From: Ampullaceana balthica
Lineage: Eukaryota > Mollusca > Gastropoda > Lymnaeidae
Assembly: GCA_944989445.1 (NCBI GenBank)
Contig: CALYLW010000330.1
Span: 21,001-85,000 of the forward strand
DNA: 64,000 nt
Direction: 5' to 3'
The notes below the pieces were generated by a model. It searched no databases, was not told the origin of the DNA, and was given only the letters and a program-made list of their open reading frames with translations. The translations under genes were made by a program, and so were the position numbers. Positions within the stretch are counted from its first letter, which is position 1. The number at the start of each line of letters is the position of its first letter. Shown here piece by piece: positions 1 through 10,930 of this stretch.

Positions 1-104
1 TTGTAAGTGATGGGTTGATTAATCGTTAAAAATAATTTAATCGTTAAATTTTAAAAACATTTTATCGAGATATTAATTATTAATCGTTATTTTCCGCAGC
101 CCTA
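1..104 (-). mobile_element. End of a hAT-type element, cut by the window edge
   Basis: AT-rich sequence built from repeated TTAATCGTTA-like blocks ends in TTTTCCGCAGCCCTA. This is the reverse complement of the terminus TAGGGCTGCGGAA seen at 8935, so it is another copy of that family in the opposite orientation, with its other end outside the window. There is no coding sequence in the visible part. The family assignment to hAT rests on the 8-base target duplication seen at the intact copy (8927-9766). Confidence 0.7.
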
Positions 105-105
105 T

Positions 106-107
106 AT

Positions 108-160
<53 letters not shown>
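106..160. repeat. Compound (CT)n(TA)n microsatellite
   Basis: About ten CT units are followed directly by about sixteen TA units. The array abuts the hAT terminus at 104. Confidence 0.95.
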
Positions 161-163
<3 letters not shown>

Positions 164-757
164 TGTAAGCATCGTATATAACAGGGTCCAGAATTTATTG
201 GTTCTTTTATTAATTAAAACTTATCAATAGTTTATAATTAGACTATCAGTTGGATTGTGTTGAAGAATTTCATTGTTTGTCATTTGATTATTTTCTGACC
301 ATCTTCCAACACAAGGGCAAGCTTGTAGGGGTGGGGGGTTAGGTAGAGGGGAACGTTTCTTTTGACGCATCATTTTTTAATATTTCATAACCACCCTTTC
401 CTCCACACATCTCCACTACCCCTTTCCCTCTCTACCCCATCCCACCATCTTACCCCATTTCCCAGGTTTGAATAAAGTTTCCTCAAATGAAGCATGTACA
501 GCAGACACGCCAGCTCCACGCACTGGCTTTTAACGTTTTAACCAAATTAACACGACTACAGCCGAACCATTGTCCTGTGTCAGTCGTTTGTACCGGGCTG
601 GCTCGTGTAGACAGGCAATTTGGTCATGTAACCAAAGAGTTATCATTGGCTGCACTTTCGAGGTCAGAGGTCACCACATCTACCAATAATTGCACAGGGT
701 TCCTAATCTCGCATCTAAATACTTAAAAAATACGATTTGCAACCTTTTCAAACGGTG
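161..757. other. No gene seen
   Basis: AT-rich single-copy-looking sequence with a short C/T-rich patch near 395-470. A 79-codon open frame at 487-726 (+) resembles no family I know and runs up to the hAT MITE. I treat it as chance. Confidence 0.5.
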
Positions 758-947
758 GCGTAGTACAGTGCTTCTCAAACTTTTTAGTATGGCGGACCGG
801 CAGGAATTTTTCCATTGGACCAGGGACCGGTGCACTATTTTCCCTGCCTTGACAATTTTTTCTGTCCTTTTTTTGAGAAGATCTGCGGATGGCCCACGGA
901 CCGGCACCGGTCCGCGGACCACCACTTTGAGAAGCACTGGCGTAGTA
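758..947 (+). mobile_element. hAT-type MITE, 'CAGTGCTTCTCAAA' family, intact
   Basis: The element spans 766-939 (174 bp). It begins CAGTGCTTCTCAAACT and ends in the inverted copy TTTGAGAAGCACTG. Perfect 8-base target duplications GCGTAGTA flank it at 758-765 and 940-947, the hallmark size for hAT transposases. The inside is rich in GGACCGG/CCGGTCC motifs and encodes nothing. Relatives lie at 39.4-39.9 kb and 43.2 kb. Confidence 0.92.
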
Positions 948-1075
948 GACCGAGAGGTCATTCAAATGAACTGCACTGCCTACCAGCATGTTCGATGTAG
1001 CCGCACTGTAAACGGTAATGGCAATGGCTTTTATGTGCGTATTAGTATTACATGTTTTCGTTGAAACTATTAATA

Positions 1076-1301
1076 ATCTAGAACAGGGGTCTCCAAACTA
1101 CGGCCCGTGGGCCAGATGCCGCCCGCGAGGCCCTCTCATCCGGCCCCTGGAGACCTTTTAATATTCACAAAAAATAAAATAAAATAAATTCTATTTTTAC
1201 CTGTATTTTACCTCAAAACTGTTTGTAGTCGGCCCTCAAACTGCTGTTTGACAGTTAATGCGGCCCTCCGGCAGAAAAGTTTGGAGACCCCTGATCTAGA
1301 A
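1076..1301 (+). mobile_element. hAT-type MITE, 'CAGGGGTCTCCAAACT' family, intact
   Basis: The element spans 1084-1293 (210 bp), with terminal inverted repeats CAGGGGTCTCCAAACT and AGTTTGGAGACCCCTG. A perfect 8-base target duplication ATCTAGAA is present at 1076-1083 and 1294-1301. The ends carry CGGCCCG-type GC-rich subterminal motifs and the interior is AT-rich and non-coding. A second copy is at 36331-36525. Confidence 0.93.
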
Positions 1302-2082
1302 CAACTTCCGGTTCCTGTCATCAAACCCCAGTGTCCACGACCTGACCAGGTCCATCTCTGACGCCAGAATAACGGCCTACGAGTGACTTGTTTTTAGCTC
1401 ATTGTTTAAGGGTTACTCCCCATCCCTCCACCCCCAAGCCAATCTATGGTCACCACAATCGCATTCCATCTCTTATTACATCTATATTCCGATGAAAAGG
1501 TCCATAGTCTTTTAAATGTGAGCCCTTCGTATTTTTTGAGCTGGGGATCGCTGTTCCGGGCCTCTCAAACCGTCAAATTTGATGCTTAACCGGGCACCTG
1601 CTGATCTGGCGCCAAAATTGTTTGTGACAAGTCAAAGTCTATCCACGTGTTGATTGGCCGCGATCTTTTAATTTATTAGACGTCGATACCGAAATGACAC
1701 ATTCTATGGTGTCCAGGCTCCTGCAGTCCTGTTGAATGCACAATTTTATTTAATGTACGAATTCATCAACCGTGTCTGTCAACATTGATGATTTGTTGTA
1801 CTGGAGCTGAGATGATTGTAGACCAACTTCCAGCTTCAGCCACGTCACAATATGTCTCCGCCATTTAAATCGCAATGTTAAAAGTAGAAGTATCTTACAC
1901 TCGAAATATCTAATAATTCGGATAATATAACTAAAAGCAGATTAAGTTTTTTTAAAAAATTTCCGCCTTTGTAAACCGTGGGAAAAATAACAACGTAATA
2001 CACGGTAAACTATTTTTGTTCAGGGTTAGGATGGAGGTTCCAAAGTTTGAAAAAAAAACCCACTTATATATTGGTAGTAGAA
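1302..2082. other. No gene seen
   Basis: Ordinary AT-rich sequence without tandem repeats, recognisable element ends or a supported reading frame. Confidence 0.5.
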
Positions 2083-2632
2083 GTAATAGAAGTAGCTGTA
2101 GACGGCTAGCTGCTCTAGTGGTGATAGAACTGCTCTGATGTAGTGGTGGTAGAAGTAGCTGTAGACGGCTAGCTGCTCTGATGCAGTGGCGGTACACGTA
2201 GCTGTAGACGGCTAGCTGCTCTGATGCAGTGGCGGTAGAAGTAGCTGTAGACGGCTAGCTGCTCTGATGTAGTGGTGGTAGAAGTAGCTGTAGACGGCTA
2301 ACTGCTCTGATGTAGTGGTGGTAGAAGTAGCTGTAGATGGCTTGCTGCTCTGATGTAGTGGTGGTAGAAGTAGCTGTAGACGGCTTGCTGCTCTGATGTA
2401 GTGGTGGTAGAAGTAGCTGTAGACGGCTTGCTGCTCTGATGTAGTGGTGGTAGAAGTAGCTGTAGACGGCTTGCTGCTCTGATGTAGTGGTGGTAGAAGT
2501 AGCTGTAGACGGCTTGCTGCTCTGATGTAGTGGTGGTAGAAGTAGCTGTAGACGGCTTGCTGCTCTGATGTAGTGATGGTGGAAGTAGCTGTAGACGGCT
2601 TGCTGCTCTGATGTAGTGGTTGTAGAAGTGGT
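2083..2632. repeat. 43-bp minisatellite, about 12-13 copies
   Basis: Unit GCTGCTCTGATGTAGTGGTG followed by GTAGAAGTAGCTGTAGACGGCTT. Because 43 is not a multiple of three and the minus strand of the unit lacks stops in every frame, open frames of 81 and 152 codons appear on the minus strand; their peptide repeats every 43 residues. These are artefacts of the repeat. Copies at the left edge are more divergent (GGCTAGCTGCT variants) than those in the middle. Confidence 0.95.
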
Positions 2633-3069
2633 AGTGTCTGTATGTAATTTTTAAGGATTCCTCTCTCCATCTACTGTTGAAATATAGGCTATCTAACCTC
2701 GAGAGATTAGATATTCAAAACAATTTCTGCTCTGCAATTTTATCAAAACTTTCCCAAATCGAATGGCTCAGACGAACTTGATTGTCGCTTTGTTTAAACC
2801 AGTCAATATTTTAATTAGCTCATTCACCTTCGTCTTCTAATGCAGTCGTGGGTGTTGGGCAAACATTCGTAGGGCGAGTGTGATGCCCATGTTGAAGAAC
2901 ATTTAAATAAAAAAGAACATTTAAATTAAACGCTGTCAGTTAGAGTCTTATGTCATTTATTTGACTCGTCCACTAATCTGTCTTGTCTTCAGTTGCATCA
3001 CTAGAAGTGACTCCACCCATCGGGGAACATGACCCCACCCATCGGGGAACATGACCCCTTCTCGTGTGA
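2633..3069. other. No gene seen
   Basis: AT-rich spacer. A 22-base direct duplication around CCACCCATCGGGGAACATGA occurs at 3013-3056, just before the next array. Confidence 0.5.
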
Positions 3070-4165
3070 CAGGAGGACCCTACTCTTGTAAAAGGTGGAA
3101 CCTACTTTTGTGATAAGTGGAACCTACTCTTGTGATAAGAGGAACCTACTTTTGTGATAAGTGGAACCTACTTTTGTGATAAGTGGAACCTACTTTTGTG
3201 ATAAGTGGAACCTACTTTTGTGATAAGAGGAACCTACTTTTGTGATAAGTGGAACCTACTTTTGTGATGAGTGGAACCTACTTTTGTGATAAGTGGAACC
3301 TACTTTTGTGTTAAGTGGAACCTACTTTTGTGATTAGCGGAACCTACTCTTGTGATAAGAGGAACCTACTTTTGTGATATGTGGAACCTACTCTTGTGAT
3401 AGGTGGAACCTACTCTTTTGATAAGTGGACCCTACTCTTGTGATATGTGGAACCTACTCTTGTGATAGGTGGACCCTACTCTTTTGATAAGTGGACCCTA
3501 CTCTTGTGATAAGTGGACCCTACTCTTGTGATAGGTGGAACCTACTCTTGTGATAAGTGGAATCTACTCTTGTGATAGGTGGAACTTACTCTTGTGATAA
3601 GTGGAACCTACTCTTGTGATAGGTGGAACCTACTCTTGTGATAAGTGGAACCTACTCTTGTGATAGGTGGAACCTACTACTCTTGTGATAGGTGGAACCT
3701 ACTCTTGTGATAAGTGGAACCTACTTTTGTGATAGGTGGAACCTACTTTTGTGATAGGTGGAACCTACTTTTGTGATAGGTGGAACCTACTCTTGTGATA
3801 GGTGGAACCTACTCTTGTGATAAGTGGAACCTACTCTTGTGATAGGTGGAACCTACTTTTGTGATAGGTGGAACCTACTTTTGTGATAGGTGGAACCTAC
3901 TCTTGTGATAGGTGGAACCTACTCTTGTGATAGGTGGAACCTACTCTTGTGATAGGTGGAACCTACTCTTGTGATAAGTGGAATCTACTCTTGTGATAGG
4001 TGGAACTTACTATTGTGATAAGTGGAACCTACTCTTGTGATAGGTGGAACCTACTACTCTTGTGATAGGTGGAACTTACTCTTGTGATAAGTGGAACCTA
4101 CTACTCTTGTGATAGGTGGAACCTACTATTGTGACAGGTGAAACCTACTTTTGTGACAGGTGAAC
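3070..4165. repeat. 22-bp minisatellite, about 49 copies
   Basis: Unit TGATAAGTGGAACCTACTTT + TG. Variants differ at a few positions (AAGTGG/AGGTGG/AAGAGG, CTTTTG/CTCTTG) and are clustered: CTTTTG units prevail at 3100-3330, CTCTTG units after 3400. Several copies carry a 3-base insertion (CTACTACTC). The unit contains in-frame stops, so no long open frame arises. Confidence 0.95.
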
Positions 4166-4993
4166 TTTCTTTAATGTGTTAGGAAAACAACTTTTCGAGA
4201 ACTGGCAATTGATGATTTTTTTCACCCCCCCCCCAACACCTTGATTATTTTCTGGTTGCAGTAGTTAGCACTAAAGTGAGGCCACTGCTTCATGCTAAAA
4301 CCTCAAGGGATGCAAAGTTATTTTTAAAAAAACTGTCAACTGTTGCATTCTTTAGCACAACCTTTTGTAGTCAAGGGCTTCTTACCTAAAACTTAGAATA
4401 CATTTATTTAATCAAAACACAAAAAACTTATAAATGTCTATTATAACAGGGGCCCACATTTTGATGCAAATTATAAACAAGTTATGCTACGAAGGAGCAT
4501 AGTGTGCATGCTGTTTTCCCACTTCCACGGAAATCCTTTTGAGATTTTCCTTAAATATTTAATGAGATTCCATTATTAAAATACCTTTCTTATTATTTTA
4601 TTTTCCATAAAAGTAGATACCAAAAAGACACGTGACTCGCTTTTACAAGTTCAATTTAAAAGTTAATGGGTTTACTACATAGACAGGCTAGTGTTTCTGG
4701 TGTCATTTCTAAAAGTATTCACCGACCTGCTCTGATGATCATACTGGGGCTAGGCTGTTGTAGGACTCGGGGGGTCTCACGCTCGGATGAAGGCATGTGC
4801 CATTTTATCACTTAAGAGATGTGTCAAGGGCCCGCCTCCCCCTCCCTCCGGTAACCTAACCCAATGATTTATAATTTAGCACAATAAAGATTTACACCAA
4901 AGTGAATTATCATTATTACCAATGTGCTAACAACGGTGATTACTAACTACATTTTTATATGTACTGGAATCCTTGGAAAGTTAATTTGCAGTG
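4166..4993. other. No gene seen
   Basis: AT-rich sequence with a C-run near 4226. I see no element ends or coding signal. Confidence 0.5.
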
Positions 4994-5062
4994 GCGGGCT
5001 ACAAGAAATCCACTTTGTGGGCCGCATGTGGCCCGCGTGCCGCGTGTTTGAGATGCTCTTTC
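4994..5062 (-). mobile_element. Degenerate hAT terminus fragment
   Basis: The stretch GGGCCGCATGTGGCCCGCGT followed by GCCGCGTGTTTGAGATGCTC resembles the GC-rich termini of 'GGCCGCATGCGGCC' hAT MITEs. No partner end or target duplication was found, so it is a remnant at best. Confidence 0.4.
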
Positions 5063-5264
5063 AAGGTGTTTTTTAATTAAGTAACATCCTTATTATTGGG
5101 CACGCGTAGGCCTCAGTTTTACCTTGTACAGTTGTTTTCACGGAACTTTCCCGGACTTGATGGCCAGCTGAACTAAAACAGTTGTCGATGATTCCTAGCT
5201 GTCTTTTCTTTTGTGGGGGGGTTTTTTGGTGGGGGGGGGGAGGAATGTTAAGGCTAGTTCTTAG

Positions 5265-5395
5265 ATTGTTACGAGTAGTAAGTCAATCTTTGAGTCTGTA
5301 TAGATTGTAACCAGAAGTAAGTTCAATCTTTGATTCTGTATAGATTGTAACAAGAAGTAACTGTAACAAGAAGTAACTCAATCTTTGATTCTTTA
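5265..5395. repeat. Short degenerate direct repeat
   Basis: About three copies of a block containing AGATTGTAACAAGAAGTAAG and TCAATCTTTGATTCTGTAT, one of them partial. No coding content. Confidence 0.7.
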
Positions 5396-5513
5396 AAAAT
5401 GTGAACCATCGACTGACCCAGAGCACGAAGCCCGACCGTTGTAGTTTTGTTATCAAGGCGTCCCTCCCTCCCCCAACACTGTCCTAGTTTGTTACCGGCT
5501 ACTATACAAAGAT

Positions 5514-5515
<2 letters not shown>

Positions 5516-5559
<44 letters not shown>
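5516..5559. repeat. (TC)n microsatellite
   Basis: About 20 TC dinucleotides. Confidence 0.95.
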
Positions 5560-5562
<3 letters not shown>

Positions 5563-5871
5563 GTAAAAACTAGCAGACGACTATCGGCAAGCATCCCGCC
5601 GCCAATGCCTAGCACTGCGCCCCACCTCCCCCCTGGCCTCTCTTCCCCCACTTGGCTGCGGGCAACATGGAGTTTTTCCCCCTTTTATTTTTGTTTAATC
5701 AAGACTCCACTCGAGCCCCCACCCCCCTCCCCTCACCCACTTTCCCCTCCCTGCTCCTCGACACCGACGTTTCCTAGCTTCATGTGCCAACACCGAATTC
5801 TGAATTCCGCTTTCCCCCTTCACTGGTCAGTTGGAATCAGCCGGAGCCGGAAAACAACAAAAAAAAAGAAT

Positions 5872-6382
5872 AAAACAAACCCGTAAAAACAAAGTTTTTG
5901 ACTATAAATCCCTTATATATGAGACATAACTAAAAGTATTTACAAATATTTACAGACTGAATCTGTCTTAACTCAACTTTGCTTCATAACCGCGGGGGTG
6001 GTGGGGGTGGGGGGATAGGGGGAAAGGTCTGGTCACCGATCGCTTGACCGAGCTCAGCGTGACATGTAAAATGTAAACAAAAGCACGCCGGTACTTCGAT
6101 GGGTCGCGTCAACGCGTGACTGAACAATCCCGTGAAAAAAACAAAACAATAACAAACCGTGAATTTGAATTACATACGTTACAAAAGGATAAACTAAAAA
6201 TGCATTAATTTAATTACGGTACGTTTGATCGATCTGAAATTTTGATACGATGCATTGTTAGGTGAGACGGGTGAGCTTGATCGGATCACGGGAAGTGGGT
6301 CATTTTTGACTTTTGTTTTTCCGCCCGCCCGTGAGATGACGACAGAACGACAGAGATGGCGGTGAAGTTAATATAAGGGATT
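5872..6382 (-). mobile_element. Unclassified dispersed element, family X, copy A
   Basis: This about 0.5-kb sequence is the reverse complement of the two elements at 52.15-53.15 kb. Shared landmarks are AATCCCTTATAT near one end and ATATAAGGGATT near the other, GTTTTTACGGGTTTGTTTT beyond one terminus, AATGCATCGTATCAAAAT, and CGAGCTGAAATTT (here partly diverged). There is no open reading frame. The near-terminal inverted motif suggests a DNA-type element, but the outer ends are asymmetric and I found no clear target duplication. Confidence 0.75.
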
Positions 6383-6397
6383 AAAAAAAACGTAGTG

Positions 6398-7003
6398 TTA
6401 ACTTGCACGGTATCATACCGTGTAAGTTATTTTTTTCCTAAGTTACACGGTTTTTGCACATGCGCAGAGATGGTTTACGAAAAGTACCGAACTTCCGTGG
6501 TCTCATGATTGAGAGTTGGACTGGAGAACGGAATGTAGAAGAACAGGCATGGGTTCGATTTTCGGTTGAGACTAATATTTTTTCTTTTTTTTACAATTCT
6601 TATAATTACGATTAAATTAGATCTTTTACTTTTAGGGTCAGGGTTAGAGTTAGTTGTCTATTTTTTACATTAAAATAGAAAAACAAATATATTGTAATCA
6701 ATTAAAAATTCTTATTATAATTGCGATTAAATTAGATCTTTTAGTTTTAGGGTCAAGAGTCAAGGTTAGGGTTAGTTGTCTATTTTTTTACATTAAAATA
6801 GAAAAACAAATACAGTAATACAGGGGACTAAAAATAATTAAATCAATTTAACATTATTATAATTACAATTATATTGTAATTATTAGTTTTAGGGTCAGGG
6901 TTAGGTTTAAGTTTAGTTGTCTATTTTTTACATGAAAACTTTACCGTACCGTGCAAGTTATTTTTTTTTACTAACTTACACGGTATCATACCGTGCAAGT
7001 TAA
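6398..7003. mobile_element. TTAA-flanked MITE (piggyBac-like insertion signature)
   Basis: TTAA occurs at 6398-6401 and again at 7000-7003. The ends begin CTTGCACGGTAT and close with ATACCGTGCAAG. Each terminus is itself a near-perfect palindrome, CTTGCACGGTAT-c-ATACCGTGTAAG, so each end could fold as a hairpin. Inside are about three direct copies of a 110-120 bp block containing TTTTAGGGTCAGGGTTAG, TTACATTAAAATAGAAAAAC and GATTAAATTAGATCTTTTA. TTAA target use is characteristic of piggyBac transposases. The terminus is not the classical CCCTTT type, so the superfamily is inferred. No transposase is encoded. Confidence 0.75.
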
Positions 7004-7215
7004 CGGCACCAAAAAAAACAACAACGTTCGTTTCTACGCCACAACTATATCGTTTTGGCTTTTGTAGACGCATACCCTGTGGCGTAAACAGGAGTGTTGT
7101 CCTCAGGAGTGTTGTCCGGGGGCTGTGAACCCTAACATCCCGGTCCGGCCAGATTAGACAAAGTGGCCCAATTTGCGGTAAGCGAAAAGTTATGAGTATT
7201 TGAAATAACAAAAGA

Positions 7216-8492
7216 TGTTGGCGTTGAACATCCTCAACACTAAAACAACCCGGCACACGTACTCTTGGTGTTGTTGTGGAACATCCTCAACACTAAAACA
7301 ACCCGGCACACGTACACTTGATGTTGGTGTGGAACATCCTCAACACTAAAACAACCCGGCACACGTACTCTTGATGTTGGTTTGGAACATCCTCAACACT
7401 AAAACAACCCGGCACACGTACTCTTGATGTTGTTGTTGAACATCCTCAACACTAAAACAACCCGGCACACTTACTCTTGATGTTGTTGTTGAACATCGTC
7501 AACACTAAAACAACCCGGCACACGTACTCTTGATGTTGGTGTGGAAATCCTCAACACTTAAACAACCCGGCGCACATACTCTTGATGTTGGTGTGGAACA
7601 TCCCCAACACTAAAACAACCCGGCACACGTACTCTTGATGTTGGTGTGAAACATCGTCAACACTAAAACAACCCGGCACACGTACTCTTGATGTTGGTGT
7701 GAAACATCGTCAACAATAAAACAACCCGGCACACGTACTCTTGATGTTGTTGTGGAACACCCTCAACACTAAAACAACCCGGCACACGTACACTTGATGT
7801 TGGTGTGGAACATCCTCAACACTAGAACAACCCGGCACACGTACTCTTGATGTTGGTTTGGAACATCCTCAACACTAAAACAACCCGGCACACGTACTCT
7901 TGATGTTGTTGTTGAACATCCTCAACACTAAAACAACCCGGCACACGTACTCTTGATGTTGTTGTTGAACATCCTCAACACTAAATCAACCCGGAACACG
8001 TACTCTTGATGTTGGTGTGGAACATCCTCAACACTTAAACAACCCGGCACACATACTCTTGATGTTGGTGTGAAACATCGTCAACACTAAAACAACCCGG
8101 CACACGTACTCTTGATGTTGGTGTGAAACATCGTCAACACTAAAACAACCCGGCACACGTACTCTTGATGTTGGTGTGAAACATCGTCAACACTAAAACA
8201 ACCCGGCACACGTACTCTTGATGTTGCTGTGGAACACCCTCAACACTAAAACAACCCGGCACACGTACACTTGATGTTGGTGTGAAACATCCTCAACACT
8301 AAAACAACCCGGCACACGTACTCTTGATGTTGTTGTTGAACATCGTCAACACTAAAACAACCCGGCACACGTACTCTTGATGTTGGTGTTGAACATCCTC
8401 ACCACTAAAACAACCCGGCACACGTACTCTTGATGTTGGTGTTGAACATCCTCACCACTAAAACAACCCGGCACACGTACACTTGATGTTCA
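7216..8492. repeat. 53-bp minisatellite, about 24 copies
   Basis: Unit GGAACATCCTCAACACTAAA + ACAACCCGGCACACGTACTC + TTGATGTTGGTGT. Variation sits mainly at the GG/TT/AA before ACATC and at ATCCTC/ATCGTC/ACCCTC. Variants recur in the same order about 480-530 bp apart (for example the GTGTGAAACATCGTC runs), hinting at block duplication of about nine to ten units. Non-coding. Confidence 0.95.
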
Positions 8493-8926
8493 CGATAAAA
8501 CTATTGAACAACTAAGTTCCACTTGCACAGAAAAATAAATAAAATCAACAACAATAACCCGTGGACCGTTCTCTGTGTATTTTTGAGACAGCCATCTGGC
8601 AACCCTACTTATAAGAGCATCTCCAACGAATGAAGCTGTTGCTCAAATTGTGAGAGAAAGTTAAACAATCTGAGAACGATTCTTACAAATATGGAACTAT
8701 CTGCCTCGGTGATGATGAGTTGACCGCGCGTGAGTTGATTGACCGTTAATCCGTTCTACAGGGTAGCCGTTATTTGATCACAGAATTTAAAATATATTTC
8801 TTAAAATATAGAATTTAAACAATAACGCGTATGTAGATAGGTATTATTTAGATAACACATTGACAAAAAGGATAAACGTTCGAAAATATAAATGACGCTA
8901 ATCTAACCTTTTAAACCTGAACTATA
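8493..8926. other. No gene seen
   Basis: AT-rich spacer between the 53-bp array and a hAT element. Confidence 0.5.
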
Positions 8927-9199
8927 CTATATACTAGGGCTGCGGAAGTTATCGATTAATTTCTTGATTAATCATTAAAAATTTTATTGATTAAATATCG
9001 ATTAAAATAATTTTAATCGCTAAAAATTCGATTAAAATTTAAGAAAATATTTATAATATTTTAAATTTTTTTAGTAATAAATAATAAATTATTAATAATT
9101 AATAATAATTTATTTATATTTTGTTACGTAAAACATCTCCCGCGTAATATTAAAATTTATTTTATTAATTTATGTTGACCGGCAGACGTCAACTATAAA

Positions 9200-9572
9200 A
9201 TGGCTGACAGCCAGAGCCGTCTTTACACCATTTTGGGCCCCCGGGCAAAGAAATAGTGTTGGGCCCTTCCCCCGCAGGAATAAAAAATGAATATACATAA
9301 TATATATAAATAAACATATTCCCATGGGGCCAATATGCTCGTGGGACTCCGGGCAAATGCCCAACGGGCCTATGCGTTAAGGCGGCCCTGCTGACAGCAT
9401 CAGCGCAGTTAAATTTAAACATATAATTAGAAAGTTGAGCAAATATGTTGTTTTTAAGCTAACTGTGGATGGCAAAGTCGAAGATGGTGAAAACGTTTAC
9501 TGTGTCCACTGCCATAAACAATTCTCTTTTAAAGGATTAAATACATCGCTGACGTACCACCTTCAGCACTAA
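9200..9572 (+). pseudogene. BED zinc-finger N-terminus of a hAT transposase, split by a nested MITE
   Basis: BED fingers are the N-terminal DNA-binding domains of hAT transposases. An ATG at 9200 opens a frame reading MADS. It is interrupted by the 9212-9390 insertion plus duplicated target, then resumes from 9399 and reads through SKYVVFKLTVDGKV, VYCVHCHKQF and LTYHLQH to a TAA at 9570-9572. The C-x2-C pair followed by H-x3-H is the BED metal-binding pattern, and the FKL...GKV segment is the usual BED lead-in. Without the insertion the frame would be about 60 codons, ending right after the finger. The catalytic DDE and dimerisation regions are absent. It is best read as a fossil, although a short DNA-binding peptide could have been made before the nested insertion. 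Confidence 0.8.
9204..9398. mobile_element. Nested 179-bp hAT-type MITE inside the BED-finger element
   Basis: Element 9212-9390 begins CAGAGCCGTCTTTACACC and ends GCGTTAAGGCGGCCCTG. The ends are imperfect inverted repeats and both carry GGGCCCCCGGGC/CGGGCAAATGCCC subterminal motifs. The 8-base duplication CTGACAGC is perfect at 9204-9211 and 9391-9398. It interrupts the host element's open frame after the fourth codon, so it is younger than that element. Minus-strand open frames of 64 and 77 codons across it are not genes. Confidence 0.88.
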
Positions 9573-9766
9573 TCAAGTATCAACACATTGTCATGAAATT
9601 TAGTTCAAAATATTCTCAATTTTCAATGTCCGTGAGAAATGTTAAGTTTAATGACGTCATACATTTCTATTTTTGGTTTTAATCGAAATTATCGATTAAT
9701 TAATCGATAATTTTTCAAAAGTTAACGATTAAATTTAAATTAATCGATAACAGCCCTACTATATAC

Positions 9767-10670
9767 ATGTGCAATGCTATTGAGAGAAATTATGCAAGAG
9801 TTACTTTCAGGTTCTAAATTATAATATTGCAGACAGCGGACGTGCGATAAAGCAGACGTCAATGATAATCTCGGTTAAAAACGGACATTAAATTGGGCAT
9901 GGTTTCTCTAAATGTGATTGCAGATTTAATTGTGCATTCCTATTCTTAAGTGTTTGTTTGACAGATCCAGGTACGCGCAGTTAACAGTGAGGATTTATCG
10001 GCCGTAATTCACGGCTAGTTATTTATTTATTAACTGAACATAATTATTATGAGAAATAGTTTTTAAAATGTCAATAAATTCATTTGATTATCTCCCTTTA
10101 TAGTATCCCTTGAATTTAAAAAAAAATATTTTAACATATATTTTTATGATGTGGGACCTTTGAAAACGCGCTGTTCAACGGTTTAACCGATAGCCGGTTT
10201 GGAAAAAAAATACCGAAGACACGGTGAAAACATCGTGATTGGTGTTAACGTAAGCATCGAAGGCTTTAGATAGCAAATGATGTCTTCTGCGAAGGTTTGT
10301 CGTTTCCAAAAAACCGAAACACGTCACAACCAACCACGCAATTTTCTATTTTTAGAGCGAGTGGACAGATATGTCATAGAACATAATTGCTAAGTGTGTG
10401 TTTGAGGATGGTGTCCTCATTGAAATCGGCGTTCCAGGTGTAGTGTTGTCCAATAAAGATATTTTGACCACTTCGTTTTGACAGAAGAAATAGTTATAAT
10501 GTAGTGTAAAAAAATAGTAGTTCTGTAAGACTTACCTAGGGGTGTTCAAAGTCCGGCAAATTAATTACAAATTAAAGACACGCTGTGAATTTTTTTATAT
10601 GACGTCATTGTTTTAGCTGATATATTAATTTTGGAAAAGGTAAGATGTAAAAAAAAAGGGATTTGAGGAT
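9767..10670. other. No gene seen
   Basis: AT-rich. A short AGGGGTGTTCAAAGTCCGGC at about 10539 looks like a hAT terminus without a recognisable partner. Otherwise nothing is supported. Confidence 0.5.
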
Positions 10671-10675
10671 TTATA

Positions 10676-10930
10676 ATTATAAAATACTTTGTGTACATTT
10701 CTTGAAGTTTAATATTTCGTATTTATCAAACAATGATAAGTTACTTGGGCTTTTGACAGAAACAAAGTAGGCGCCCTACAGCTGCAGTGAGCGCCGTATT
10801 ATAAAACCTTATTATAAAATAATTTGTATACATTTAAGTAACTGTAGTTATATGAATTTATCAAACAAGGATAAGTTCGTTGGGCTTTTGAAAAAAGTGG
10901 GCGCCTACGGCGCCCCAGCGCAACCTAGTT
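10676..10930. repeat. Dispersed tandem family Y, two units
   Basis: Two about 115-125 bp units share TTATAAAATA, TTTGTGTACATTT, TATTTATCAAACAA, GATAAGTTACTTGGGCTTTT and a GTGGGCGCC/GGCGCCC segment. The same family occurs in about four units at 63.1-63.5 kb. There are no element ends or coding content; the class is unknown. Confidence 0.75.

Larger units (their letters stand above)
8927..9766 (+). mobile_element. hAT-type element with decayed BED-finger open frame
   Basis: Element 8935-9758 begins TAGGGCTGCGGAAGTTATCG and ends TTAATCGATAACAGCCCTA. Perfect 8-base target duplications CTATATAC lie at 8927-8934 and 9759-9766. Subterminal DNA is packed with ATTAATCGATTAA-like motifs, typical of transposase-binding arrays. 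It keeps the start of a transposase-like gene (see 9200-9572) but nothing of the catalytic region, so it is an internally deleted, non-autonomous derivative. A second MITE has inserted within it (9204-9398). Other family members: 1-104 and 54310-54716. Confidence 0.92.

Noticed and set aside
2212..2670. 152-codon Thr/Ser-rich minus-strand frame
   Set aside because: Peptide period equals 43 residues because a 43-bp unit is read in three frames in turn; a pure repeat artefact.
6630..6910. Interstitial telomere array
   Set aside because: TTAGGG-like phrases occur only as part of a 110-120 bp internal repeat of a MITE, not as consecutive hexamers.
3070..8492. CRISPR arrays
   Set aside because: Units are directly adjacent without unique spacers, and this is animal DNA; they are minisatellites.
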